This document shows, in pieces, positions 26,796 to 33,684 of a stretch of 64,000 nucleotides of DNA. Source of the DNA: Prosthecobacter fusiformis. GTDB lineage: Bacteria > Verrucomicrobiota > Verrucomicrobiia > Verrucomicrobiales > Verrucomicrobiaceae. The number at the start of each line of letters is the position of its first letter. The stretch's first letter is position 1. Location of the stretch: positions 930,001 to 994,000 of the forward strand of contig NZ_SOCA01000001.1 of NCBI RefSeq assembly GCF_004364345.1, given 5' to 3'. The notes under the pieces are model-generated. The model ran no database searches and was not told the origin of the DNA. It saw only the letters and a list, made by a program, of their open reading frames with translations. Made by a program: the position numbers and the translations under genes.

Positions 26796-28493
26796 TCAGG
26801 CTACCCCCAGATCACTCATGAGCTGGCCCACAAAAATGGCGCGCTCCTCCTCCGTCATCGTTCCTTCACGCCAGCAAAGGGTAAGGACCAGACGGCCATT
26901 CTTCTCATTGGTAAACACGCCTGTTCCAGGAGGGTCCGAAAAGCTCGGCACGTGATAGGCATTCATCACCTCTGCACCCGCGAAGTGGGTCAGTTCAGGT
27001 GCGAAGATGCCCGTATTGGAATGATAAAAGGAGCTGAACTTGCCCTTCATATGCCAGTTGATGAAATGCATGTGCAGGCTTGGCGGCATGGGGCGCATCA
27101 TCCACATGAGGTCCCGGAAAGCATCGCCGATCTTCTCTTTGATGAAACGGGTATGCTGCTTGTGCAGAGAGCTGGCTGCGGCATCCAGCGTAGTCAGTTC
27201 ATCCGCCAGCAGGTTGCAGAAGAACATGGTCAGATGATTCTGGAAAAGCGGGCCGCGTGTCCCCTTGCGTCGCACCTGGATGGGGATGCAGCACATCAGG
27301 GATTCAGGCTTCTGCCCCCGGTGGGTAAACACAGCCTGGTGTGCACGCATAGCACACGCGAGATGGAAGGGCATGTTGATTAGCGGGCCGGAGATCTCCG
27401 CACTTCGACGGGCGGCCTCGGCGCTTTGAGCCTCAGTAAGGGTGATGACCTGGAAGTGGGCGCGTCCAGAAGACAGCTTGGCGGAGCCTAGCGCTTCAAA
27501 AGGCTTATTCATCACCGAATCAAAAAAGGAGGGCATGACCTTCGCTGTCTTCCAGCGCTCACCCCAGCCACGCTGGTCCTTTAGATCTGTCAGATCAAAG
27601 CCCGGAACAGGCTCGCTTTTACCCCCCAGGAGACGGTTGATCTCCAGGAGAAAGAACTCCGCCCCGATGCCATCCATGATGAGATGGCTCCAGGAAAACA
27701 CAAAGACACAAGAACCGTCCTCTTTCTCCACCAGATCGAATCGGACATTCATCCAGCCGTCATCATACTGGGGCAGGGATGTGTTAATGATGTCATCCAG
27801 CTTCGTTTGCAGATCACTGAATTTCTCCGCCCCGTGGGGCAGGAGCAGGCCCGTGGATTTTTCATCAGACCACAGTTTTAATTCCAGGGGCCGTGGATGG
27901 GTCGCAGGCACCCAGAGAGGCAGTGAAAAGAAGCCTGGTTTTTTTAACTGGGCCGTCAGAATGGGGAAAGCAAAGCGGTCCTGAAGACCGTCCAGCAGCG
28001 CCTTCAGTGCGGGCACGTCGGGAGAACGGTCCAACTCAATGAACGAACGGGCGATGTGCCCGCCCTGCCCGGCCTGCCGCAGCATTTCATCGAAAGCATG
28101 GGTGAAAAAGTCACAGTCCCTCAGGGGCAGGCGGTCGAATTTTTCCTCAGGTGCCACCACCACAGGGGCAGCTGGAAGACTCACTTCCGCCATGGCTGGA
28201 GGCGAATTTGGCTCCTCTGGGCCTCCTTCTGTGATGGCATACCCCTGCTGTACCAGCAGCGCGGCAATAGTCTGAGCACTCTTGAAATTCGCACGTGAAA
28301 CGCTGCCCACCGGAATGGCCACAGAATAATGCTCCTCCAGCAGAAGCAGCAATTGCATGATGGCCATCGAATCCAGGCCGGCCTCAAAAAGATCAGAACT
28401 CACACCAAACCCCGGAGGTGTTTGAAGGACTTCGTCGCGGACGAGATCGAGCACACGCAGCTCGAGTTGGGACAGAGTAGGGGCGTCAGGCAT
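26796..28493 (-). CDS. acyl carrier protein-condensation/acyltransferase fusion
   Basis: A 565-residue protein. Residues 5-85 form a phosphopantetheine carrier domain: DLFEAGLDSMAIMQLLLLLEE, with the attachment serine at 42. After a proline-rich linker (about 90-118), residues 120-565 form a condensation-like or wax-ester-synthase-like acyltransferase. The catalytic HxxxDG reads SHLIMDGIGAEFF, with His at 270. It lacks adenylation and thioesterase domains, so it is not a normal NRPS module. It probably transfers an acyl group carried on its own ACP to an alcohol or amine. A separate phosphopantetheinyl transferase and an acyl-loading enzyme would be needed; neither is nearby. Downstream is pfkA (46 bases). 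Confidence 0.83.
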   Translation of the reverse strand: MPDAPTLSQLELRVLDLVRDEVLQTPPGFGVSSDLFEAGLDSMAIMQLLLLLEEHYSVAIPVGSVSRANFKSAQTIAALLVQQGYAITEGGPEEPNSPPAMAEVSLPAAPVVVAPEEKFDRLPLRDCDFFTHAFDEMLRQAGQGGHIARSFIELDRSPDVPALKALLDGLQDRFAFPILTAQLKKPGFFSLPLWVPATHPRPLELKLWSDEKSTGLLLPHGAEKFSDLQTKLDDIINTSLPQYDDGWMNVRFDLVEKEDGSCVFVFSWSHLIMDGIGAEFFLLEINRLLGGKSEPVPGFDLTDLKDQRGWGERWKTAKVMPSFFDSVMNKPFEALGSAKLSSGRAHFQVITLTEAQSAEAARRSAEISGPLINMPFHLACAMRAHQAVFTHRGQKPESLMCCIPIQVRRKGTRGPLFQNHLTMFFCNLLADELTTLDAAASSLHKQHTRFIKEKIGDAFRDLMWMMRPMPPSLHMHFINWHMKGKFSSFYHSNTGIFAPELTHFAGAEVMNAYHVPSFSDPPGTGVFTNEKNGRLVLTLCWREGTMTEEERAIFVGQLMSDLGVA

Positions 28494-28568
28494 TCTGGGA
28501 GGAAAACTTTACCGTACAAGCAGCAGGCACGGGGTCAAGAACTGCCGCAGTACTTCCCATCAATCTCT

Positions 28569-29591
28569 TTAGGATGCAGGGTGCACGGTCACACACTTCA
28601 CACCTGCATCCGCTTCTTCCACCTCAAAACGTACAGGCAGAAATTTTTCGATCAGGGCCATGTTGGTACGCGAGTGATTGCTGATAGACAGAGTCGCAAA
28701 CTTCCCCCCCCCAGCAAGGGCCATTGGCAGTAATAACTGATCCGCCAAATGCACCCCCACCGGAGCGGATGATGCCAAGTAACTGCGCAGCCCCTTGGCT
28801 GCCCCCGTAGCCACCGACTCAGAGGATTTCCCCACTTGAGCAATGCCCGTGCTGATTTCGCAAACGTTGGCGAAGCGAACTCCCAATAGCAGCGCATTGC
28901 CAGGACCCGTACTGTCATTGGCATATCGAAGCTCCATCCGGTCCTGTGGCCATTCAAGCAGCGCAGAAGCCGTAGCGATTTCACGCTCGGCAATCTCGCG
29001 GTGAAGATGGGCATGGATCACCCGACCAAAATTTTCCAAGAGTTCTCCACGCTCCAGCAGCTTCAGCTTCTGCAATTTCTTAATGGGCGAAACCACCGCC
29101 GTCAACACACCACCCCCCGCCTGCATGAAGCCATGTTTTTCCAAAGCCACACTGACCTTCACCCCCAGCCCGTGAAGCTGCGGCAGAAAACATTGCGCGA
29201 TGAATTCAAATGGCGGCGCCATGGGATTATGCGTACCACCTTCGATACGCAGCGTGCTGGGACCATCGGTCATCAGAAGCGCTGGCAGCAATGTCTGGAA
29301 TACCAGAGTCGTACTTCCCCCGCTACCGATGCTGAATGCATAGTCCCCTGCCCTGACCCGGGCTGGAGCAAAGACCAGTTCAACAGAACCTAACTCGGCC
29401 CCGTCCACCGCCGCATCACAGACCTCCGCCGCCGCCTTCACACAGGTCAGGTGCTGGCGCATCAGCCCTGGCTTCGGCCTCTTGCCGCGGATGTTCGTCA
29501 TGCGAAACGGCTGCCCCGTCACCATCGACAGCGACAGCGCCGAACGCAGCAACTGACCACCGCCGGATTCACCGGAAATTTGGATCATCAT
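28569..29591 (-). CDS. rtcA: RNA 3'-terminal phosphate cyclase
   Basis: A 340-residue RtcA, which converts RNA 3'-phosphates to 2',3'-cyclic phosphates through an RNA-adenylate. Landmarks are the N-terminal GESGGGQLLRSALSLSMVTG, RGKRPKPGLMRQHLTCVKA, FSIGSGGSTTLVFQTLLPAL, GTHNPMAPPFEFIAQCFLP, and the catalytic-histidine block VGVHLADQLLLPMALAGGG near residue 283. Length and order are standard. It is the last gene of the minus-strand rsr-Y RNA-rtcB-rtcA unit, 98 bases after rtcB. The cyclic end it makes is a substrate for RtcB, which fits the pairing. Confidence 0.96.
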   Translation of the reverse strand: MMIQISGESGGGQLLRSALSLSMVTGQPFRMTNIRGKRPKPGLMRQHLTCVKAAAEVCDAAVDGAELGSVELVFAPARVRAGDYAFSIGSGGSTTLVFQTLLPALLMTDGPSTLRIEGGTHNPMAPPFEFIAQCFLPQLHGLGVKVSVALEKHGFMQAGGGVLTAVVSPIKKLQKLKLLERGELLENFGRVIHAHLHREIAEREIATASALLEWPQDRMELRYANDSTGPGNALLLGVRFANVCEISTGIAQVGKSSESVATGAAKGLRSYLASSAPVGVHLADQLLLPMALAGGGKFATLSISNHSRTNMALIEKFLPVRFEVEEADAGVKCVTVHPAS

Positions 29592-29689
29592 TTGATACTC
29601 AAAGTAATAAATTTACCCGCCATGTAACATGGATAAGCTCGTTGGAAAAATGCGGGCGAGGATACTTCTCCTCGCCCTAACCCCTGGAA

Positions 29690-31177
29690 TCAATCATCCG
29701 CCTCCGCCGCATCCTTGATCACAAAGCGCGCCTTCAGCTTGCACACCTGCTGGGCAAGACCGGCGGCCTCCACGCTACGGAGGACTTCTTTAAAGTCCTT
29801 GTAAGCGTTCGGTGCTTCATCAATCGGATACTGGCGTGAGTTGAAAAGGATGTCGTTAGACTCGAAATCCGCGTCCACCGTTTTCTGATCAAGCACTCGG
29901 GTCGCATGTTTGCGCCCCATGCAGCGACCAGCACCGTGATTCACGCTGTAGCAGCTTTTCACGGCCTCGGGTTTCGCCACCATCACCACCGATCCGTCGC
30001 GTGGATTTCCAGGCAGCAAAATCGGGTGACCAGTGGCGGCGAAGGGCGTGTCCTTGAGGGCATGATGTCCCCCAGGGAAGGCACGCGTCGCCCCCTTTCG
30101 ATGCACCCAGGAGAGCTGGTTATCCACCACCTCCTGACGCGCAATGTTATGGCTGATGAAGTACACCAGTTGCCCAGTCGTCCCTGGCAGCACTTCCTGG
30201 AAAGCCTCCAGCACCAGCGCATTGATGAGCATGTGGTTCACTGTGGCGAAGTTCGCCCCCAGCGCCATATCATCCAGATACGCATCGGCCTCTGGCGTTC
30301 CCAGCGGTGCATAAACAAGCTGCTTGTCACCGGCCGGGAAATCCATCCCCCAGGTGCGGAAGAAACCTTCCAGCGCCTTAAACTGACGCTGCGCCAGGAT
30401 GTTCCCAAACCCGCGCGATCCACAGTGGCTCAGGAAGGCCACGCGATCATCCTGCAGGCCAAAGACTTCCGCCGTGGCACGCATCGTTGGGTCCTGGTCA
30501 AGCTGCACCACCTCGCACTCACCGAAGTGGTTTCCACCCCCGTAAGAACCGAGCTGCATCATCTTGTTTTCGAAGTTCGGGAAGGCATTGAAGGCGCGCA
30601 TCTTGTCCAGGCGCTCATGCAGGGTAGAAACGTTTCCGTCATGCCCATAGTGCTGGCTGTCTTCGCAACGCAGAGCCCATTCAGGCGGGATCCCCAGCGC
30701 CTCACACACCGCCTTGCTAGCCCCTTCCGTGCAAGCTTGCACCCCCAGGTCCGCTGACACACGACGGGACTTTTTAGCCTCGCGCTGCCCACGACCAGGC
30801 CCGGTTGGAGTACGCGCCACGATGGCCTCAATGAGACGGCGGCGCACCGTGCGGTCCACGATCTCATCCGCCGGGATGTTCATCTGTAACAGCGACATGG
30901 AGCACTTGATGTCCACCCCCACAGGTCCTGGATAAATATGCGTTGGCGATGCCATCACACACCCCACCGGAGCGCCGTAACCCGCATGGGCATCCGGATT
31001 CAGCACCAGATCAGTCACCCCTGGTGCCGAACGCGAATTCAACGCCTGGTCAATGCAGGTCTGGTCAAAGCCATTTCGAATAGCTTCGGTACCGATCACC
31101 GTGATCGGCTTGCCTTTGTTATCACGGGCAGGGAGAAAGGCTTCAGCCTCGTTGATGATGTGGAATGGGGAGGTCAT
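29690..31177 (-). CDS. rtcB: RtcB RNA-splicing/repair ligase
   Basis: A 495-residue RtcB; the start chosen is MTSPFHIINEAEAF (31177). RtcB joins 2',3'-cyclic phosphate or 3'-phosphate ends to 5'-OH ends with GTP and Mn. Visible active-site blocks are NPDAHAGYGAPVG, VGVDIKCSMSL (metal-binding Cys), GGGNHFGECE, SHCGSRGFG, and NHGAGRCMGR, with the histidine that becomes guanylylated. The DIKCSM wording differs from the commoner DIGCGM. Between the last Y RNA and this start there are only 22 bases, and the sequence before the ATG is pyrimidine-rich (CACCTTTTTTCTC), with no Shine-Dalgarno site. Confidence 0.96.
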   Translation of the reverse strand: MTSPFHIINEAEAFLPARDNKGKPITVIGTEAIRNGFDQTCIDQALNSRSAPGVTDLVLNPDAHAGYGAPVGCVMASPTHIYPGPVGVDIKCSMSLLQMNIPADEIVDRTVRRRLIEAIVARTPTGPGRGQREAKKSRRVSADLGVQACTEGASKAVCEALGIPPEWALRCEDSQHYGHDGNVSTLHERLDKMRAFNAFPNFENKMMQLGSYGGGNHFGECEVVQLDQDPTMRATAEVFGLQDDRVAFLSHCGSRGFGNILAQRQFKALEGFFRTWGMDFPAGDKQLVYAPLGTPEADAYLDDMALGANFATVNHMLINALVLEAFQEVLPGTTGQLVYFISHNIARQEVVDNQLSWVHRKGATRAFPGGHHALKDTPFAATGHPILLPGNPRDGSVVMVAKPEAVKSCYSVNHGAGRCMGRKHATRVLDQKTVDADFESNDILFNSRQYPIDEAPNAYKDFKEVLRSVEAAGLAQQVCKLKARFVIKDAAEADD

Positions 31178-31199
31178 GAGAGTTTGAGAAAAAAGGTGG

Positions 31200-31333
31200 G
31201 GCGACAAGGGTTTGATGAAACGTTGGCTCTGCTCTACCGGACTGAGCTACGGTCCCGTCGAAGGTGGGACCGGTGGGATTCGAACCCACGACAGGAGGAT
31301 TTTTGAATCATGTAGTTCCATCGGGCATTCGCC
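31200..31333 (-). ncRNA. Y RNA 1 with permuted tRNA-like module
   Basis: On the minus strand this 134-nt unit runs from GGCGAATGCCCGATGGAAC (followed by TACA) to CCCTTGTCGCC. The ends pair (GGCGA/TCGCC, extendable to GGGGCGA/TCGCCCC), and the CCGATGG and CTTG elements resemble the Ro-binding helix of Y RNAs. Inside is a tRNA in permuted order: T-arm GTGGG-TTCGAAT-CCCAC, acceptor strand CGGTCCC, closing loop ACCTTCGAC, acceptor strand GGGACCG, TA, then D-arm GCTC-AGTCCGGTA-GAGC. No anticodon arm exists; the Y stem takes that place. This is the YrlA-type architecture. It lies 22 bases before rtcB. Confidence 0.88.
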
Positions 31334-31364
31334 CCGTTTGATTGAGATTGGATGAAAGTGAAAT

Positions 31365-31489
31365 GGCGACAAGGGTTTTGAGAAACAGATGTGTCTACTG
31401 CTCTGCCACTGAGCCACCGACACTGTGAGTATCGGGCAGGAATCGAACCTGCGACCAATAGCTGACTGTAGTTCCTCAGGGCATTCGCC
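31365..31489 (-). ncRNA. Y RNA 2 with permuted tRNA-like module
   Basis: A 125-nt minus-strand unit with the same ends (GGCGAATGCCCTGAGGAAC...CCCTTGTCGCC). The tRNA mimic reads T-arm GCAGG-TTCGATT-CCTGC, acceptor CCGATAC, loop TCACA, acceptor GTGTCGG (seven pairs including one G-U), TG, D-arm GCTC-AGTGGCA-GAGC. The stems differ in sequence from unit 1 but keep the same pairing, so the structure is conserved by covariation. Spacer to unit 1 is 31 bases. Confidence 0.87.
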
Positions 31490-31517
31490 AGATTAAGAGG
31501 GTTATTGGGAAAGAAGT

Positions 31518-31603
31518 GGCGACAAGGGTGGAGAGACTTTCCGCATTGCTGCGGGCGGGTTTTAAATGCCGCTATTCCAGTGTAGTCCGCTCCGGCATTC
31601 GCC
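31518..31603 (-). ncRNA. Y RNA 3, short form without tRNA-like module
   Basis: An 86-nt minus-strand unit, GGCGAATGCCGGAGCGGAC...CCCTTGTCGCC. The tRNA mimic is absent. Instead there is a compact hairpin CCGCA-GCAA-TGCGG with a GNRA-type loop, preceded by an A/T-rich bulge (ATTTAAAA). The shared ends and the GACTACA box are intact, so it should still bind Rsr. Spacers are 28 bases to unit 2 and 32 to unit 4. Confidence 0.82.
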
Positions 31604-31635
31604 AGGATTTAATTGATGGGGTTGGGGGAAGGATT

Positions 31636-31761
31636 GGCGACAAGGGAGTCGAGAAACAAGTCTAATGCTCTACCGGGCTGAGCTACTGGCCCCCGTGAAA
31701 AAGCCAGGCAGGATTTGAACCTGCGTCCTATAGGTTAATGTAGTTCCTCAGGGCATTCGCC
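31636..31761 (-). ncRNA. Y RNA 4 with permuted tRNA-like module
   Basis: A 126-nt minus-strand unit, GGCGAATGCCCTGAGGAAC...CCCTTGTCGCC. tRNA mimic: T-arm GCAGG-TTCAAAT-CCTGC, acceptor CTGGCTT, loop TTTCACGG, acceptor GGGCCAG, TA, D-arm GCTC-AGCCCGGTA-GAGC. The T-loop keeps the TTCRA core and the D-loop keeps GG, the residues that lock the tRNA elbow. The first 23 bases are identical to unit 2. Confidence 0.87.
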
Positions 31762-31786
31762 AAAATTTGTTAGAAAGGATTTGAAG

Positions 31787-31861
31787 TGGAGGCGGGTGAC
31801 AAGAGTTGAGCGACGTTTTTTCGCAAAAAATGTAGTCATCTCAGGCATTCACCAGCCTCCA
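31787..31861 (-). ncRNA. Y RNA 5, minimal form adjoining rsr
   Basis: The core (31795-31853, 59 nt on the minus strand) reads GGTGAATGCCTGAGATGAC...CTCTTGTCACC. The terminal pair GGTGA/TCACC replaces GGCGA/TCGCC on both sides, a compensatory change. An outer perfect stem GGAGGC/GCCTCC (788-793 and 855-860, plus T/A at 787/861) extends it. The interior is only TTTTTT-GCG-AAAAAA. It starts 6 bases after the rsr stop codon, so it is surely made as part of the rsr transcript. Confidence 0.83.
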
Positions 31862-31867
31862 AGGTTT

Positions 31868-33436
31868 TCAAAGGGCTGTGTTTTCGATCTCACCGACCCA
31901 GTGGTCCGGGCCAAGCTGGCCGCTGGCAAAGGAGGCGATGACTTCAAACACCTGATCAGAGAAACCTCCGATATTCAGGATGTCTTCGCGTTCCTGCGCC
32001 TGCGTCGTTGCATAGGGCTGGATGTCCAGGCACACCAGACGGGCATTGGGATTGCGTTGCTTGAACACATTCCACTCGCTCATCGTGCGTGTAGGCGATC
32101 CACCAAACCGGCCATGGATTGAGGTATCCATCCAGGACTCGTTATCGGAGACATAGATGACCAGATCGGCCTTGGCCTTGCGGGCATTGAGGTCAATGAG
32201 CACGGCGCTGCAATTGGTCCCGCCAGCGGGCAGCGAGGCCAGCTTTTGGGCATTCGTCATCACCGAATCACGAGGATTCAAAGACACCGGCACCACGTTG
32301 TTTTCAAAGGGAAGCACCTCGGCATCACGGTTCTGGCGAAGGAAGGCGGCAGCCACCAGGGCGGCCACATCAATGCAGCGGATTTTGCTCGTGGCACCTT
32401 TGCGCACGCCGGTCACCGCAGAGTGCATGGAACCGGAAACGTCAGGTGCCACAACCACTTTTCCGCTCACGACAGGCACATTGGAAACTGCGATTTCCAT
32501 GGCGTCCTGCAGCGCTTCCTTCACTTCATGCGGCACTTCGGCACCGACATTGAAATAGGCAGCCATGAGCTGGTAAGGGAAGACACGGGCACGACGCACC
32601 TGGTCCTCGCTGCGCAGACGGCTGGCGATGAGACGGGTCACGTCCGAATGAGTGAACACACCATGACGGGCAAAGGTATTCAGGTTCATCCGGGTGGTCT
32701 GCCATGTGGCACGGCGGGCGATGGCCAGCCATTGCTCCGTGGTCAGCGGCAGCGCAGTGAGCATCTGAAAGGGCACATCCGGAGGCTCCCCCTGGGGGTC
32801 CAGCTTCCAGGCTTCAAACTCGCGCACCAGTGGTGGCAGAGCCTCCGCCTGGTGAGCACGGCCGATAAGGTAACCATACAGCGCCTCACGGGAAGGCGAT
32901 CCAGGATGCGGGTGCACCATCTTGATGATGTCCGCCATGGAGGGAGACTGCCCCACATCCGCACGGAACACGGCTTCATCAGAACGGTTCTCAAACCACT
33001 TGCGCACCAGACGCTTCGGCAGCGATCCCAGGGACTTCCGCCCGGTCACACCGGAGCGCAGGATCTGGACAAAGTTGCGCAGCATCTTCGCATCGTTGAT
33101 CACGCGGCTAAAGATAAGCTCCAGGCGCTCCGCATCTCGGGCGGCCAGCACGGCGCATAGCAGCGCTGGCACATCCTTCATGAAGCCCTTTTCACGGCAG
33201 TGAATGGCGGTCCGGGCGATGAAGTCCGTCGGCACCTTTTCGCACAGGGCCAGGATCTTCTGAAGCTGGTCCTCAGCGGTGGCATAGTAAGTGTGGTTCA
33301 GGCATCCCGTGGCCGCATACTGGGCCAGAGCATGACGCGGGGTCATCTGGTAAGCCAGACCGCCGGCTTCGTTGCGGGTATCCGCCTTGGGGGCGAGGGC
33401 TCCGGCGATGGATTGGAAGAGTGTTTTGCTGGCCAT
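31868..33436 (-). CDS. rsr: Ro60/Rsr-family TROVE domain protein
   Basis: A 522-residue orthologue of the Ro autoantigen. Residues 1-300 or so are the HEAT-like TROVE ring (TPRHALAQYAATGCLNHTYYATAEDQLQKIL, ARTAIHCREKGFMKDVPALLCAVLA, LRNFVQILRSGVTGRKSLGSLPK), which binds Y RNA on its outer face and misfolded RNA ends in its hole. From about 325 a von Willebrand A domain carries the metal motif VVAPDVSGSMHS and YVSDNESWMDT. It is the first gene after a sigma-54 promoter, divergent from rtcR and followed directly by five Y-RNA-like units and rtcBA. This matches the rsr-yrl-rtcBA operons known from Salmonella. Confidence 0.96.
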   Translation of the reverse strand: MASKTLFQSIAGALAPKADTRNEAGGLAYQMTPRHALAQYAATGCLNHTYYATAEDQLQKILALCEKVPTDFIARTAIHCREKGFMKDVPALLCAVLAARDAERLELIFSRVINDAKMLRNFVQILRSGVTGRKSLGSLPKRLVRKWFENRSDEAVFRADVGQSPSMADIIKMVHPHPGSPSREALYGYLIGRAHQAEALPPLVREFEAWKLDPQGEPPDVPFQMLTALPLTTEQWLAIARRATWQTTRMNLNTFARHGVFTHSDVTRLIASRLRSEDQVRRARVFPYQLMAAYFNVGAEVPHEVKEALQDAMEIAVSNVPVVSGKVVVAPDVSGSMHSAVTGVRKGATSKIRCIDVAALVAAAFLRQNRDAEVLPFENNVVPVSLNPRDSVMTNAQKLASLPAGGTNCSAVLIDLNARKAKADLVIYVSDNESWMDTSIHGRFGGSPTRTMSEWNVFKQRNPNARLVCLDIQPYATTQAQEREDILNIGGFSDQVFEVIASFASGQLGPDHWVGEIENTAL

Positions 33437-33474
33437 GATGTTTTTTCAGGTTGTTGCGTTGTGCCAATCAGTAA

Positions 33475-33491
33475 TGCCAGCTTCGTGCCAA
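33475..33491 (-). promoter_or_regulatory. sigma-54 promoter of the rsr-Y RNA-rtcBA unit
   Basis: On the minus strand the sequence TTGGCACGAAGCTGGCA matches the sigma-54 consensus TTGGCACRNNNNTTGCW at all but one specified base. The invariant GG (-24) and GC (-12) are exactly 12 apart. The predicted start of transcription is near 33464, 28 bases before the rsr ATG. RtcR, encoded divergently next to it, is a sigma-54 activator, which makes the assignment strong. Confidence 0.82.
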
Positions 33492-33501
33492 CTCTTGGCA
33501 C
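33485..33501. repeat. inverted repeat GTGCCAA-CTC-TTGGCAC overlapping the sigma-54 promoter
   Basis: Perfect 7-bp arms with a 3-base spacer. The left arm is the -24 element read on the other strand. A third GTGCCAA copy lies at 33461-33467. The repeat might be a regulator site, or the copies may be chance echoes of the -24 element. Confidence 0.5.
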
Positions 33502-33684
33502 ACCAGGGACGAATGGCGCTGGAAGCCTTATAGAATAAGGGAAAGAAAATTTACAGCAGCCTCGCCATCCAATTCCCAACCCATTGTTTTATCCATTTTT
33601 TATTATCCCAATTAATACGCATTTATCTTTTTGGATATTATTGTATAAAGAGATGAGCGACCGCAGGCGTCCGCGCTTCTCTTT

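Noticed and set aside
31221-31460. Apparent tRNA genes on the minus strand (T-arms GTGGGTTCGAATCCCAC and GCAGGTTCGATTCCTGC)
   Set aside because: The arms are in the wrong order (T before D), there is no anticodon arm, and the acceptor strands are joined by a loop. They are parts of Y RNAs.
31200-31861. Repeated units at regular spacing suggesting a CRISPR array
   Set aside because: Unit lengths vary from 59 to 134 nt, each unit has two different ends that pair with each other, and the interiors carry tRNA arms. No cas genes are present. The pattern fits Y RNAs.
33461-33467. Second sigma-54 promoter from TTGGCAC on the minus strand
   Set aside because: Twelve bases on there is CA instead of GC, so the -12 element is missing.
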